Positions 1 through 5,228 of a stretch of DNA of 12,411 nucleotides are shown here, in pieces. The notes below the pieces were generated by a model. It saw only the letters and a list, made by a program, of their open reading frames with translations, was not told the origin of the DNA and did no database searches. Source of the DNA: Candidatus Woesearchaeota archaeon (GTDB taxonomy: Archaea; Nanobdellota; Nanobdellia; Woesearchaeales; SKIA01); contig SKIA01000048.1 in assembly GCA_007116645.1 (NCBI GenBank), positions 1-12,411 on the forward strand, read 5' to 3'. The translations under genes and the position numbers were made by a program. Numbering within the stretch: position 1 is the stretch's first letter; each line of letters begins with the position of its first letter.

Positions 1-420
1 ACTTCGCCTACAGGGTCTTCTATTCAAACATCTGATGAGCCTCCTGTAGGAACGGTTGTTCAGGATGACGAGGGTTGGGGCTTGTTTGGAATAATCTTTA
101 TCGGCATGATTGTGATTGTAGTTATCATGCTTGGTGTGTTGGTAGTATCTGCATTTTCGATTAAGCGTCCAGTAAATGAGTCGCGTCCTCGCGAAGAGCC
201 ACTTGAGGGTTCCTATTTGGTTGAGGCCGAACGTAAGCTATCCGTTACTGCGACGAGTAGTGTTACAACAACTGTTGAACAGCAGCAGTATGATGCGTCT
301 TTGATGCAGGGTAGAGAGTATGTTGCTTCTCTAAGAAAACACGGCATTAAAGATGAGATGATTCGTGCAGGTCTTACTAGTAACGGTTGGCGCGATGAAG
401 ATATTGAAAAAATAATGTAA
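1..420 (+). CDS. C-terminal part of a single-pass membrane protein (5' end outside window)
   Basis: The reading frame is open from base 1 to a TAA at 418-420, so 139 residues are visible and the true start lies upstream. About 25 polar residues are followed by one strongly hydrophobic segment (visible residues about 26-54, GLFGIIFIGM onward), then a low-complexity linker rich in E, S, T and V. The tail (last ~35 residues) has the pattern YVASLRKHGI..EMI..GL..NGW..EDIEK. It looks like a short helical pair in which a basic first helix is followed by GW and an acidic helix. I have the impression that such tails are common on membrane or pilin-like proteins of DPANN archaea, but I cannot assign a family. 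A TTG at 82 could serve as a start, but it sits at the edge of the membrane segment and the frame upstream is open and protein-like, so a partial gene is the better reading. Function unknown. Confidence 0.75.
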   Translation, partial: TSPTGSSIQTSDEPPVGTVVQDDEGWGLFGIIFIGMIVIVVIMLGVLVVSAFSIKRPVNESRPREEPLEGSYLVEAERKLSVTATSSVTTTVEQQQYDASLMQGREYVASLRKHGIKDEMIRAGLTSNGWRDEDIEKIM

Positions 421-439
421 AAAAAACGGGCTTTCGCCC
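419..439 (-). terminator. Hairpin plus U-tract terminator for the lipoprotein A gene
   Basis: Read on the minus strand, GGGC-GAAA-GCCC (439 down to 428) forms a 4-bp stem with a GNRA tetraloop. It is followed by one G and then eight Ts (426 down to 419). It lies 5 nt after the stop codon of the minus-strand gene at 445. The U-tract is the expected archaeal termination signal; the hairpin is an extra. The T-tract shares bases with the TAA stop of the convergent gene on the other strand. Confidence 0.55.
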
Positions 440-444
440 TAAAG

Positions 445-1098
445 TTATTGTATTTGTGCGTTTGCTAAGAGTTCTTCAAGAAGTGCTGCGAGTGCCTCTT
501 GTCCTTGCGCTTGTGCTAAGAACGTGATGATGTCATCTCGTGCTTCTTCTTCACTTATTCCTTCTGCTTCAAAGAGCTCTCTGTTTTGTTCGTAGACTTC
601 AGCTATTTCTTCGTCAGTTGGCTGCGGCGCGAGGTCTTGTTGCAGTGCTTGGATGCTCATTTGGTTTTGTTGTTGTGTGAAGAGCTGTTGATATTCTTCT
701 TCGCTGAGCGCTGCTTGTAGTTCTTCTCTACTCATGCCTTGCATTGCGAGTTGCTCTTCAATTTCTGTTTCTACTTCTTGTATGGTTGGCTCAAGTCCTC
801 GTTCTCGCGCTTCTTGTAAGAGAAGTGTTTCTTCGATAAGGTACTGTGTTGCTTCTTCAGTGCTTACCGGTTCTCCTGTGAATTGTTGGAGTTGCTCTTG
901 CGTTTGTTGCACTCGCTCAGCTGGAATAGTATCTCCATTGACTGTTACGCTTGCTGCTTGCGTAACTGGTGGTACAGGAACTTCAACTGGTGGTGTTTCT
1001 GTCGTCGGTGGCGTCGTCGGTTCTACTGGTGTTTGGCATGCTGCGAATAGAAATGCTACTCCAATGAGCAATGCCACAATTATCTTTTTTGATATCAT
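445..1098 (-). CDS. SurA-N-like lipoprotein, copy A (217 aa)
   Basis: The N-terminus is a lipoprotein signal: a lysine pair at 4-5, a hydrophobic run 6-17, then FAAC with the lipidatable Cys at 21. A Pro/Thr/Val-rich linker (22-46) follows. From VNGDTIPAERV (about 52) onward the protein is alpha-helical and rich in Q and E, in the style of the N-terminal chaperone region of SurA/PpiD-type folding factors: ST-EEATQYLIEETLLLQEA near 79-97 is the typical helix. No parvulin (PPIase) domain is present, so it would be a chaperone-like or binding lipoprotein on the outer face of the membrane. It is paralogous to the lipoprotein at 2768-3382. The start is the first ATG after an in-frame stop. No clear TATA box lies at the usual distance; a TATA-like CTTTTATG (1182-1189) is about 85 nt upstream. 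The family call rests on pattern only; the lipoprotein call is firmer. Confidence 0.75.
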   Translation of the reverse strand: MISKKIIVALLIGVAFLFAACQTPVEPTTPPTTETPPVEVPVPPVTQAASVTVNGDTIPAERVQQTQEQLQQFTGEPVSTEEATQYLIEETLLLQEARERGLEPTIQEVETEIEEQLAMQGMSREELQAALSEEEYQQLFTQQQNQMSIQALQQDLAPQPTDEEIAEVYEQNRELFEAEGISEEEARDDIITFLAQAQGQEALAALLEELLANAQIQ

Positions 1099-1197
1099 AG
1101 TGTTTGTTGAGAGCTTGATTGAGAATCATCGTTGATGTTCGTGTTGTTTCAAACTCGAATGTTTTCCCAAAGGAGAGTTCACATAAAAGTCTTCTGG

Positions 1198-1470
1198 TTA
1201 GAGTCCGAATCCTTCTTCAAAGGCTCGCATCTCGTTGATTTTTTGTAAGTACTGTCTTCCTTTTTTTGTGATGTGTATGCGTTCTTTGTCTTCGTGTTCT
1301 TTTCTTGCCACAAGATCATTTTCTTCTAGGTCTTCTAAGTAGCGTTGCATCTGCTGATGCGACATGTTTGCCCCATACATTAGGTGTGTGGGTTTAATGC
1401 TTCCTTGTTTGTTTTGGATGCTTGTGAGCATGTCATGTATGATGTCTGTTCGCGATCGTTTTTTTACCAT
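1198..1470 (-). CDS. Winged-helix DNA-binding protein, copy A (90 aa)
   Basis: A small archaeal winged-helix protein of the kind grouped as COG3432 / ArnR1-like transcriptional regulators. It has a basic start (MVKKRSRTDIIHD), a first helix 7-18, the turn KPTHLMYGANMS (26-37), a recognition helix 38-48, then a wing with ERIHITKKG (63-71) and a C-terminal helix. No ligand domain is present, so it needs a partner to sense anything. The gene begins inside the 3' end of the membrane-protein gene at 1433-2149 (38-nt overlap), so the two are probably translated together. I count 51 of 90 residues identical, without gaps, to the copy at 3565-3837. The DNA target is unknown; regulation of the flanking genes is an inference. 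Confidence 0.85.
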   Translation of the reverse strand: MVKKRSRTDIIHDMLTSIQNKQGSIKPTHLMYGANMSHQQMQRYLEDLEENDLVARKEHEDKERIHITKKGRQYLQKINEMRAFEEGFGL

Positions 1471-2149
1471 GTCGAAGTACCATCACTAGTGCTGCGAGCA
1501 GCGTGATGTATCCTATAAGTTGAAAGAGCTCTGCAATAAGGTATAGTACTACGAAGTACTTGAATACAAATACTGCGTGGCTGAGTGCAATGATTCCAAA
1601 CCCAATCATGAGTGTTCTCGTAACAGGGTTGTTGGTTTTTCTGTACCGTTCGTAGTAGGTACTCGTTACAAACCCTATGAGCAGTGCGAGTGTGAGGTGG
1701 AAAACAAAGTTTGCTCCTATCGCAACAAACACCACTATTCCGAGAAGATATATTCCTAGAATCATGTTTCTTGTTGTTTGTTTATGGTAGATGGTGTAAA
1801 ATAGGTAGAATCCAAAGAGTGTGAGTGCGTGATACAGCAAAAACACGATTAACATAACGGTGCCTCCCACTCCTAGTATTGTTCCAAACAACGCCACTAG
1901 TGGCGATTCGGGTTGTACGAGTTGGTAGTGTGCAAGAACGCCCACTATTGCTTTGATAACAAACGCAACTGCTATGAGTACGAATGCAAACGTGAGTTTT
2001 TTGTGTTGGCGCTTTTTACTGGTGTGCGCGCTGTATTTCATACTTGCTAGGGCACATGCCACAAGAATTGCAGCACTGATAAGGTCTATCCCTAAAGATT
2101 CCTTATAAAACCATTGCGGGCCGAAAAGAAGGCTGATTAACTCCGCCAT
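1433..2149 (-). CDS. Polytopic membrane protein, copy A (238 aa, about 7 TM), putative sensor
   Basis: An integral membrane protein with about seven hydrophobic segments: roughly residues 20-40, 51-73, 84-120 (long, possibly two), 129-147, 149-166, 178-196 and 204-230. Short basic loops (HTSKKRQHKK, YERYRKTNN) lie between them and a basic tail (GKKTIANRHHT) follows. There is no catalytic or transporter motif. The layout recalls the 7TM input regions of archaeal sensor proteins, but here the DNA-binding part is a separate overlapping gene downstream (1198-1470). The start ATG aligns with the start of the paralogue at 3800-4480 (shared GPQ-FY near residue 11). A TATA-like TTTTTAAG on the plus strand (2171-2178) sits 22-29 nt upstream, giving a leaderless transcript. 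A sensor role is inferred from context; a signal-transducing pair with the winged-helix protein is the simplest reading. Confidence 0.75.
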   Translation of the reverse strand: MAELISLLFGPQWFYKESLGIDLISAAILVACALASMKYSAHTSKKRQHKKLTFAFVLIAVAFVIKAIVGVLAHYQLVQPESPLVALFGTILGVGGTVMLIVFLLYHALTLFGFYLFYTIYHKQTTRNMILGIYLLGIVVFVAIGANFVFHLTLALLIGFVTSTYYERYRKTNNPVTRTLMIGFGIIALSHAVFVFKYFVVLYLIAELFQLIGYITLLAALVMVLRHGKKTIANRHHT

Positions 2150-2170
2150 GGAGTACTTGGTGGAAGGTCG

Positions 2171-2178
2171 TTTTTAAG
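2171..2178 (-). promoter_or_regulatory. TATA-like box for membrane protein A
   Basis: CTTAAAAA on the minus strand, 22-29 nt before the ATG at 2149. This is the distance expected for a leaderless archaeal transcript. It is divergent from the box serving the small peptide gene at 2259. Confidence 0.5.
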
Positions 2179-2217
2179 TGTTGTGAAACTTCTTTCTGTG
2201 TCTTGCTTTCTATTTAC

Positions 2218-2253
2218 TTTTAAGTCTCTTCTTCTCTATATGCTATAGGTGAT
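2218..2253 (+). promoter_or_regulatory. TATA-like box and Shine-Dalgarno site of small peptide gene A
   Basis: TTTTAAG (2218-2224) is followed by AGGTGAT (2247-2253), which is complementary to the 16S rRNA 3' end. The SD lies 5 nt before the ATG at 2259, implying a leader of about 15 nt. The paralogous gene at 4605 has the same SD at the same spacing. Confidence 0.65.
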
Positions 2254-2258
2254 GAGAT

Positions 2259-2411
2259 ATGAATTATGAGGAAAAATACCTAGGAACAGTAATTGACGTT
2301 GACGGTCGCGTTGACGACACTGACACGATGAGTGATCATGAGGACTTGTTGTGGCGTGGGGCAATTGACGTTCGTGAGGATGGATTTATTCGCGGGTATC
2401 TTGCTGCATAA
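2259..2411 (+). CDS. Acidic 50-aa peptide, copy A
   Basis: A short frame from ATG to TAA. The start is supported by AGGTGAT 5 nt upstream, one of only two clear Shine-Dalgarno sites in the window. The protein is strongly acidic, with a Tyr/Glu-rich start, a conserved middle DDTDTMS (19-25) and a tail GFIRGYLAA (42-50). Over the last 34 residues 23 are identical to the peptide at 4605-4751 without gaps, and most DNA differences are at third codon positions, which supports real coding under selection. No membrane segment, cysteines or known domain. The gene is divergent from the membrane-protein gene and is followed 31 nt later by the Toprim gene. I do not recognise the family. A small protein that binds a partner or modulates the neighbouring regulator is possible but unproven. 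Confidence 0.8.
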   Translation: MNYEEKYLGTVIDVDGRVDDTDTMSDHEDLLWRGAIDVREDGFIRGYLAA

Positions 2412-2424
2412 CTATTTTTAATCC
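2412..2424 (+). promoter_or_regulatory. TATA-like box for the Toprim gene
   Basis: CTATTTTTAATCC lies directly after the stop of the small peptide gene. Its centre is about 25 nt before the ATG at 2443, so the Toprim gene probably has its own leaderless transcript. The T-run may also end the upstream transcript. Confidence 0.45.
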
Positions 2425-2442
2425 GAGCCGCTTGAATGTGTC

Positions 2443-2790
2443 ATGGATGACCTGTTGTCTGTGATTGACGCAAAAAAATACCTCCCAACTGTTGTCGAGG
2501 GTAAGCGCGACCGCGCAGCCCTAAAGCGGCTTGGCTTTTCTTTTATTTTTGAACTTGATAAACCATTATTTGCTGTAGTTGAGCAATTTGAGCCTGGAAG
2601 CACTGTTCAGATTCTTACTGATCTTGATAAGAAAGGCAAGGAGTTGTATGGTCGCTTGAAAAAAGATTTATCTTCTCATGGTGTTCGTGTTGATGATACG
2701 CTTCGTAATGCTTTGTTTGAAACAGAACTGTCTCATATTGAAGGACTTTATCGATATATTCATCGCCTTACGGAAAAACAACAACGCTGA
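2443..2790 (+). CDS. Small stand-alone Toprim-domain protein (115 aa)
   Basis: The protein is essentially one Toprim fold, as in the small primase-like/RNase M5-like group (COG1658 type). The first motif is VVEGKRDRAALKRLGF (17-32) with the acidic Glu19. A beta strand then leads to ILTDLDKKGKELYGRLKK (57-74) with the DxD pair Asp60 and Asp62. A third conserved piece is DDTLRNALFETELSHIEGL (84-102). The acidic residues would bind metal for nucleotidyl transfer or phosphoester cleavage, typically on RNA or DNA. The substrate cannot be read from the sequence. The gene converges on lipoprotein gene B, and the two 3' ends overlap by 23 bp (2768-2790). A truncated paralogue of its last 40 or so codons lies at 3423-3550. 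Confidence 0.85.
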   Translation: MDDLLSVIDAKKYLPTVVEGKRDRAALKRLGFSFIFELDKPLFAVVEQFEPGSTVQILTDLDKKGKELYGRLKKDLSSHGVRVDDTLRNALFETELSHIEGLYRYIHRLTEKQQR

Positions 2791-3382
2791 CTTCGGTAAG
2801 TAGCTCTTGTTGGAGGTTGTAGGCTTCAAGCAGCGCTTCTTCTCGCATGAGGTATATGAGGACTTCTTGTTGAATTTCTTCTTCTGAGTATCCTAGTTCT
2901 CGAAGTACCTCTTCATACAATAAGGTTGTTTGTTCAACGAGTTCTTGGCTTGGTTGTTCAACAAGTTGTAGTCCTAGTAGTAAGAAGGTTCGTTCTTGCC
3001 GTTCTTGCTCAATAACCATCTCATATTCTTGCTGTGTCAGTAAAGCAAGTCCGGCAGAGTCTCGTTGAAGCCTGTCTTCTATTTCTTCTGTGGTAACCAT
3101 AATTCCTCTTCGTTGCGCTTCTTGCATAAGCACTGTTGTTTCGATTATGTACTGTCTTACTTCCTCTTCTGTGCTTGTCATTCCTTGTGCTCTTTGTTGA
3201 GCAAGAATCACATCGATATCTTGTTGTGGGATGAATTCTGTATTCACTGAGAATCCTTGTAGTGGCAGCTCTTCTGGTATTTCTATGGGCTCTTCTTCTT
3301 GTGGAATCTCTTCAGATGTTGTTTGACAGCCCATAGTGAGTGCAAGCAGAGCCACAAGAAATAGTGCATATACTGACCTCAT
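2768..3382 (-). CDS. SurA-N-like lipoprotein, copy B (204 aa)
   Basis: The signal peptide ends in TMGC with the lipid-attachment Cys at residue 19. An acidic linker rich in E and P (23-41) follows, then a helical Gln/Glu-rich body. The segment EEEVRQYIIETTVLMQEAQR (72-91) matches the equivalent segment of lipoprotein A, and the pattern resembles the N-terminal chaperone region of SurA-type factors without a PPIase domain. A late segment (GYSEEEIQQEVLIYLMREEALLEA) corresponds to the ISEEEARDDIITFLAQAQ region of copy A. A TATA-like TTTTAAA on the minus strand (3405-3411 on the plus numbering) lies 23-29 nt before the ATG, so the transcript is probably leaderless. The stop lies within the convergent Toprim gene. 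Likely exported and membrane-tethered; ligand unknown. Confidence 0.75.
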   Translation of the reverse strand: MRSVYALFLVALLALTMGCQTTSEEIPQEEEPIEIPEELPLQGFSVNTEFIPQQDIDVILAQQRAQGMTSTEEEVRQYIIETTVLMQEAQRRGIMVTTEEIEDRLQRDSAGLALLTQQEYEMVIEQERQERTFLLLGLQLVEQPSQELVEQTTLLYEEVLRELGYSEEEIQQEVLIYLMREEALLEAYNLQQELLTEVSVVVFP

Positions 3383-3404
3383 ACTTCTTTTCTTGCGTGG
3401 TTAC

Positions 3405-3411
3405 TTTAAAA
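3405..3411 (-). promoter_or_regulatory. TATA-like box for lipoprotein B
   Basis: TTTTAAA on the minus strand, 23-29 nt before the ATG at 3382. It abuts the edge of the Toprim remnant on the plus strand. Confidence 0.45.
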
Positions 3412-3422
3412 CTCTTTCTAAA

Positions 3423-3550
3423 TCGTTCGTTTGAAGAAGGATTTGTATTCTCGCGGCGTTCGTGTTGTTGATACGCTTCGCAATGCGTTGTTTGAAACAG
3501 AACTCTTTCATATTGAGGGGTTGGCACGGCGTATTGATCGAAACACCTAG
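3423..3550 (+). pseudogene. 5'-truncated remnant of a second Toprim gene
   Basis: Between lipoprotein B and winged-helix protein B, an open stretch runs from just after a TAA (3419-3421) to a TAG (3548-3550). It encodes RLKKDL.S.GVRV.DTLRNALFETEL.HIEGL..R, matching the end of the intact Toprim at 2653-2766. By hand count, 31 of 38 residues and 89 of 114 bases agree (3428-3541 against 2653-2766). Thirteen codons differ only synonymously, so the copy diverged as a coding gene before it lost its front. The catalytic VEG and DLD motifs are gone and no plausible start codon or RBS is visible, so it is most likely dead. Confidence 0.8.
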
Positions 3551-3564
3551 CAACTTATTTTTCT

Positions 3565-3837
3565 TTAGATTCGGAAAGTCTCTTCGAACGCTTTCATCTC
3601 TACTATTTTCACAAGATAATTAATTCCTTTTGGAGTAATGTGTATCGTTTCTTTGTCTTTTGCTTCTTGCCTTTCAATTAGTTTGTGCGCTTCGAGCTCT
3701 GTAAAGTACTTTTGCAGTTGCGTGTATGATAGATTTGCTTTGTACATTACGTGCGTCGGTTTTGCTCCGTGACGCTGGCTTTGTACGTACAAGAGTATGT
3801 CATGTATGATGTCTGTTCGTGATCGTTTTTTTGCCAT
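3565..3837 (-). CDS. Winged-helix DNA-binding protein, copy B (90 aa)
   Basis: Same length as the copy at 1198-1470 and 57 percent identical by hand count. The N-terminus MAKKRSRTDIIHDIL, the KPTHVMY turn (26-32), the recognition region (LQKYFTELE) and the wing strand IHITPKG are all kept. Differences cluster in the helix 1-2 loop (residues 15-25) and the surface of the recognition helix, so the two copies may prefer different DNA sites. The gene starts inside the membrane-protein gene at 3800-4480 with the same 38-nt overlap as copy A, which suggests coupled translation and a conserved partnership. A COG3432-like transcriptional regulator is the likely role. Confidence 0.85.
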   Translation of the reverse strand: MAKKRSRTDIIHDILLYVQSQRHGAKPTHVMYKANLSYTQLQKYFTELEAHKLIERQEAKDKETIHITPKGINYLVKIVEMKAFEETFRI

Positions 3838-4480
3838 GAGCTCGTATTATGATTAGGGTGCCAAGTATTAGCAGATAGCCGACTAGTTGTAATATCTCTC
3901 CGGTGACATAAAAGTACGTGTCGTGCTTAAACACAAAGATAAGTTGGCTTACTGCGAGTGCTAGAAACCCTGTTGATAGTATTTTGGTAAACGAGTTTGT
4001 TTTTCTGTGTTTTAAATATGTCGCTGAGATTAGTGTGAGTATGATAAATAGCGTAAAGTGCAGTACGTTTGTACTATCTACTGAAACCCAAGTGATGAGC
4101 GCTAACAGACTGAACAGTAACACATAATCTCTTCGCGATTGTACGTTGTACATGGCGTAGATGAGGTAGCTTCCTCCGAGCAGTAAGAAGTGATGAAAGA
4201 AAACTATACCGAACACCGCGGGTTGCGCGAGCAGTGCTGTCGTTTGAGTGTATGACACATGTAGTAGTAGCGCAGTCAGGGCTTTTATCAGATACGCGGA
4301 CGCAATTAGGACGAACCCTGTTTGGAAGAGTGAGTGTCTCTTTGTTTTTGTTGTGTGTCTTCTATATCTGTTGCTCATGACAACGCATGCGACTACTACC
4401 CCCACAGTCACAAGGTCTATTAGAGAAGTCTCAAAATAGAATTGCTGCGGCCCAACAAGAGACGTGATTGCTTCTTCCAT
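3800..4480 (-). CDS. Polytopic membrane protein, copy B (226 aa), putative sensor
   Basis: Paralogue of the protein at 1433-2149. The shared N-terminus (GPQ-FY), first helix (VAC near 26), second helix region (FVLIA-A--IKAL), and C-terminal ILQLVGYL...HGKKTITNRHHT are plainly related, while the middle has diverged. Six or seven hydrophobic segments are separated by basic loops (HTTKTKRH, YLKHRKTNS). No enzymatic motif is seen. An upstream in-frame TTG (4498) would add six residues, but the ATG at 4480 aligns with the start of copy A and a TATA-like ATAAAAA box lies 24-30 nt before it, so ATG is chosen. The basic tail is encoded by the bases that also encode the start of the winged-helix protein. 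A membrane signal receiver acting with that protein is inferred. Confidence 0.75.
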   Translation of the reverse strand: MEEAITSLVGPQQFYFETSLIDLVTVGVVVACVVMSNRYRRHTTKTKRHSLFQTGFVLIASAYLIKALTALLLHVSYTQTTALLAQPAVFGIVFFHHFLLLGGSYLIYAMYNVQSRRDYVLLFSLLALITWVSVDSTNVLHFTLFIILTLISATYLKHRKTNSFTKILSTGFLALAVSQLIFVFKHDTYFYVTGEILQLVGYLLILGTLIIIRAHGKKTITNRHHT

Positions 4481-4503
4481 GGGCGCGTATTCTCTCAAAA
4501 GTG

Positions 4504-4510
4504 TTTTTAT
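4504..4510 (-). promoter_or_regulatory. TATA-like box for membrane protein B
   Basis: ATAAAAA on the minus strand, 24-30 nt before the ATG at 4480. This matches a leaderless transcript and supports the ATG over the upstream TTG as the start. Confidence 0.5.
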
Positions 4511-4562
4511 GCTTTGTGTAGTTGAGTTCTAGAGGGTTCTTCTGTAGTGGCCTTTCTGTGTG

Positions 4563-4599
4563 TTTATATTCTGGAGCTGCTTAGTGGTGTTTAGGTGAT
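4563..4599 (+). promoter_or_regulatory. TATA-like box and Shine-Dalgarno site of small peptide gene B
   Basis: TTTATATT (4563-4570) is followed by AGGTGAT (4593-4599), 5 nt before the ATG at 4605. The layout matches copy A (2218-2253), although the bases between have diverged. Confidence 0.65.
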
Positions 4600-4604
4600 G
4601 CACC

Positions 4605-4751
4605 ATGAAACAACTACGTGAAGAAAGATACTATTTGGACGAGTATGACCGAGACGACACTGACACCATGAGTGTTTATGATGACCTCTTGTATGGGGAA
4701 GCGATCGACGATTGGGAAGAAGGCTTTATTCGCGGCTATTTAGCCGCATAA
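4605..4751 (+). CDS. Acidic 48-aa peptide, copy B
   Basis: Paralogue of the peptide at 2259-2411. The first 15 residues differ (Arg/Glu/Tyr-rich), then DDTDTMS (17-23), DLL, AID and GFIRGYLAA (40-48) are shared. Coding is supported by the conserved tail with mostly silent codon changes, the Shine-Dalgarno AGGTGAT, and conserved position divergent from the membrane-protein gene. No known domain is seen. Its C-terminal phrase GFIRGYLAA reads like a short amphipathic helix that could dock on a partner. In this copy no intact Toprim gene follows; aIF2-beta lies convergently instead. Confidence 0.8.
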   Translation: MKQLREERYYLDEYDRDDTDTMSVYDDLLYGEAIDDWEEGFIRGYLAA

Positions 4752-4752
4752 C

Positions 4753-4760
4753 TTTTTTTT
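4753..4760 (+). terminator. T8 tract after small peptide gene B
   Basis: Eight Ts begin 2 nt after the TAA of the peptide gene. A U-tract alone is sufficient for many archaeal terminators. It lies just before the stop codon of the convergent aIF2-beta gene. Confidence 0.5.
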
Positions 4761-4761
4761 C

Positions 4762-5172
4762 TTAGATGGTTCGTTTGAGTGCATGCTTTGCTCCGCACGC
4801 TTGACACTTGATAAACAATGCTTGTCCAACTTTCTCAATTTTTGTTTCTGGTTTTCCGCAGCTTTCACACAACACGAATGTGTTTGCGTACTCCGCGATT
4901 TTCTCGTTAATCCGAGTTGAGGGCAGTTTTGTATTGAAAATTGCGAATTGATCTTTCTTGATAACTCCTTTTGCTGCGAGTTCTTTATTGAGGAATTTGA
5001 GAAGGTGCGTTTTTGGTCTGTTGAGCGTGTCTGCGATTTGTCCGTAGTTTGAGATGATGGTTGCGTTTCCTTGGACGTGTCCTTTCACATTTGGGATTTC
5101 AAAGCGTTCTGAACTGCTCGTTACTTCTGGCAGTTGTTCTTTTGCTCGTTTAAGGAGTGCTTCGTAATCCAT
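4762..5172 (-). CDS. Translation initiation factor aIF2 subunit beta
   Basis: The beta subunit of archaeal IF2, the GTP-dependent factor that brings initiator Met-tRNA to the small ribosomal subunit. At 136 aa it has the usual length. The N-terminal helix (MDYEALLKRAKEQL) anchors to the gamma subunit in this family. A central alpha-beta domain follows (about 22-90), including NVKGHVQGNATIISNYGQIA (28-47) and RPKTHLLKFLNKEL (52-65). The C-terminal zinc ribbon has Cys102, Cys105, Cys123 and Cys126 (LCESCGKPE ... IKCQACGA). A TATA-like TTATTAAAG lies on the minus strand about 22-31 nt before the ATG. The sequence GTAGGT just before the ATG could act as a weak ribosome site. The gene stands alone and diverges from Hef. 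Confidence 0.95.
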   Translation of the reverse strand: MDYEALLKRAKEQLPEVTSSSERFEIPNVKGHVQGNATIISNYGQIADTLNRPKTHLLKFLNKELAAKGVIKKDQFAIFNTKLPSTRINEKIAEYANTFVLCESCGKPETKIEKVGQALFIKCQACGAKHALKRTI

Positions 5173-5193
5173 ACCTACTGTGAACCGTGTGTG

Positions 5194-5203
5194 CTTTAAT
5201 AAT
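5194..5203 (-). promoter_or_regulatory. TATA-like box for aIF2-beta
   Basis: TTATTAAAGC on the minus strand, about 22-31 nt before the ATG at 5172. Confidence 0.5.
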
Positions 5204-5228
5204 GTTCTGGACAGTCGGTAATTATTGT

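Noticed and set aside
734..1135. A 133-codon plus-strand frame rich in Ser, Cys and Val
   Set aside because: It lies antisense to lipoprotein A, has a low-complexity composition typical of the reverse of Gln/Glu-rich coding DNA, and no promoter or ribosome site.
1137..1180. A second, more eroded Toprim remnant between lipoprotein A and winged-helix A
   Set aside because: Only GTTCGTGTTGTT is shared with the remnant at 3423-3550; the position is syntenic, but the rest does not align without many gaps, so chance cannot be excluded.
4481..4498. Upstream TTG start for membrane protein B
   Set aside because: The ATG at 4480 aligns with the start of the paralogue and has a TATA box at the leaderless distance.
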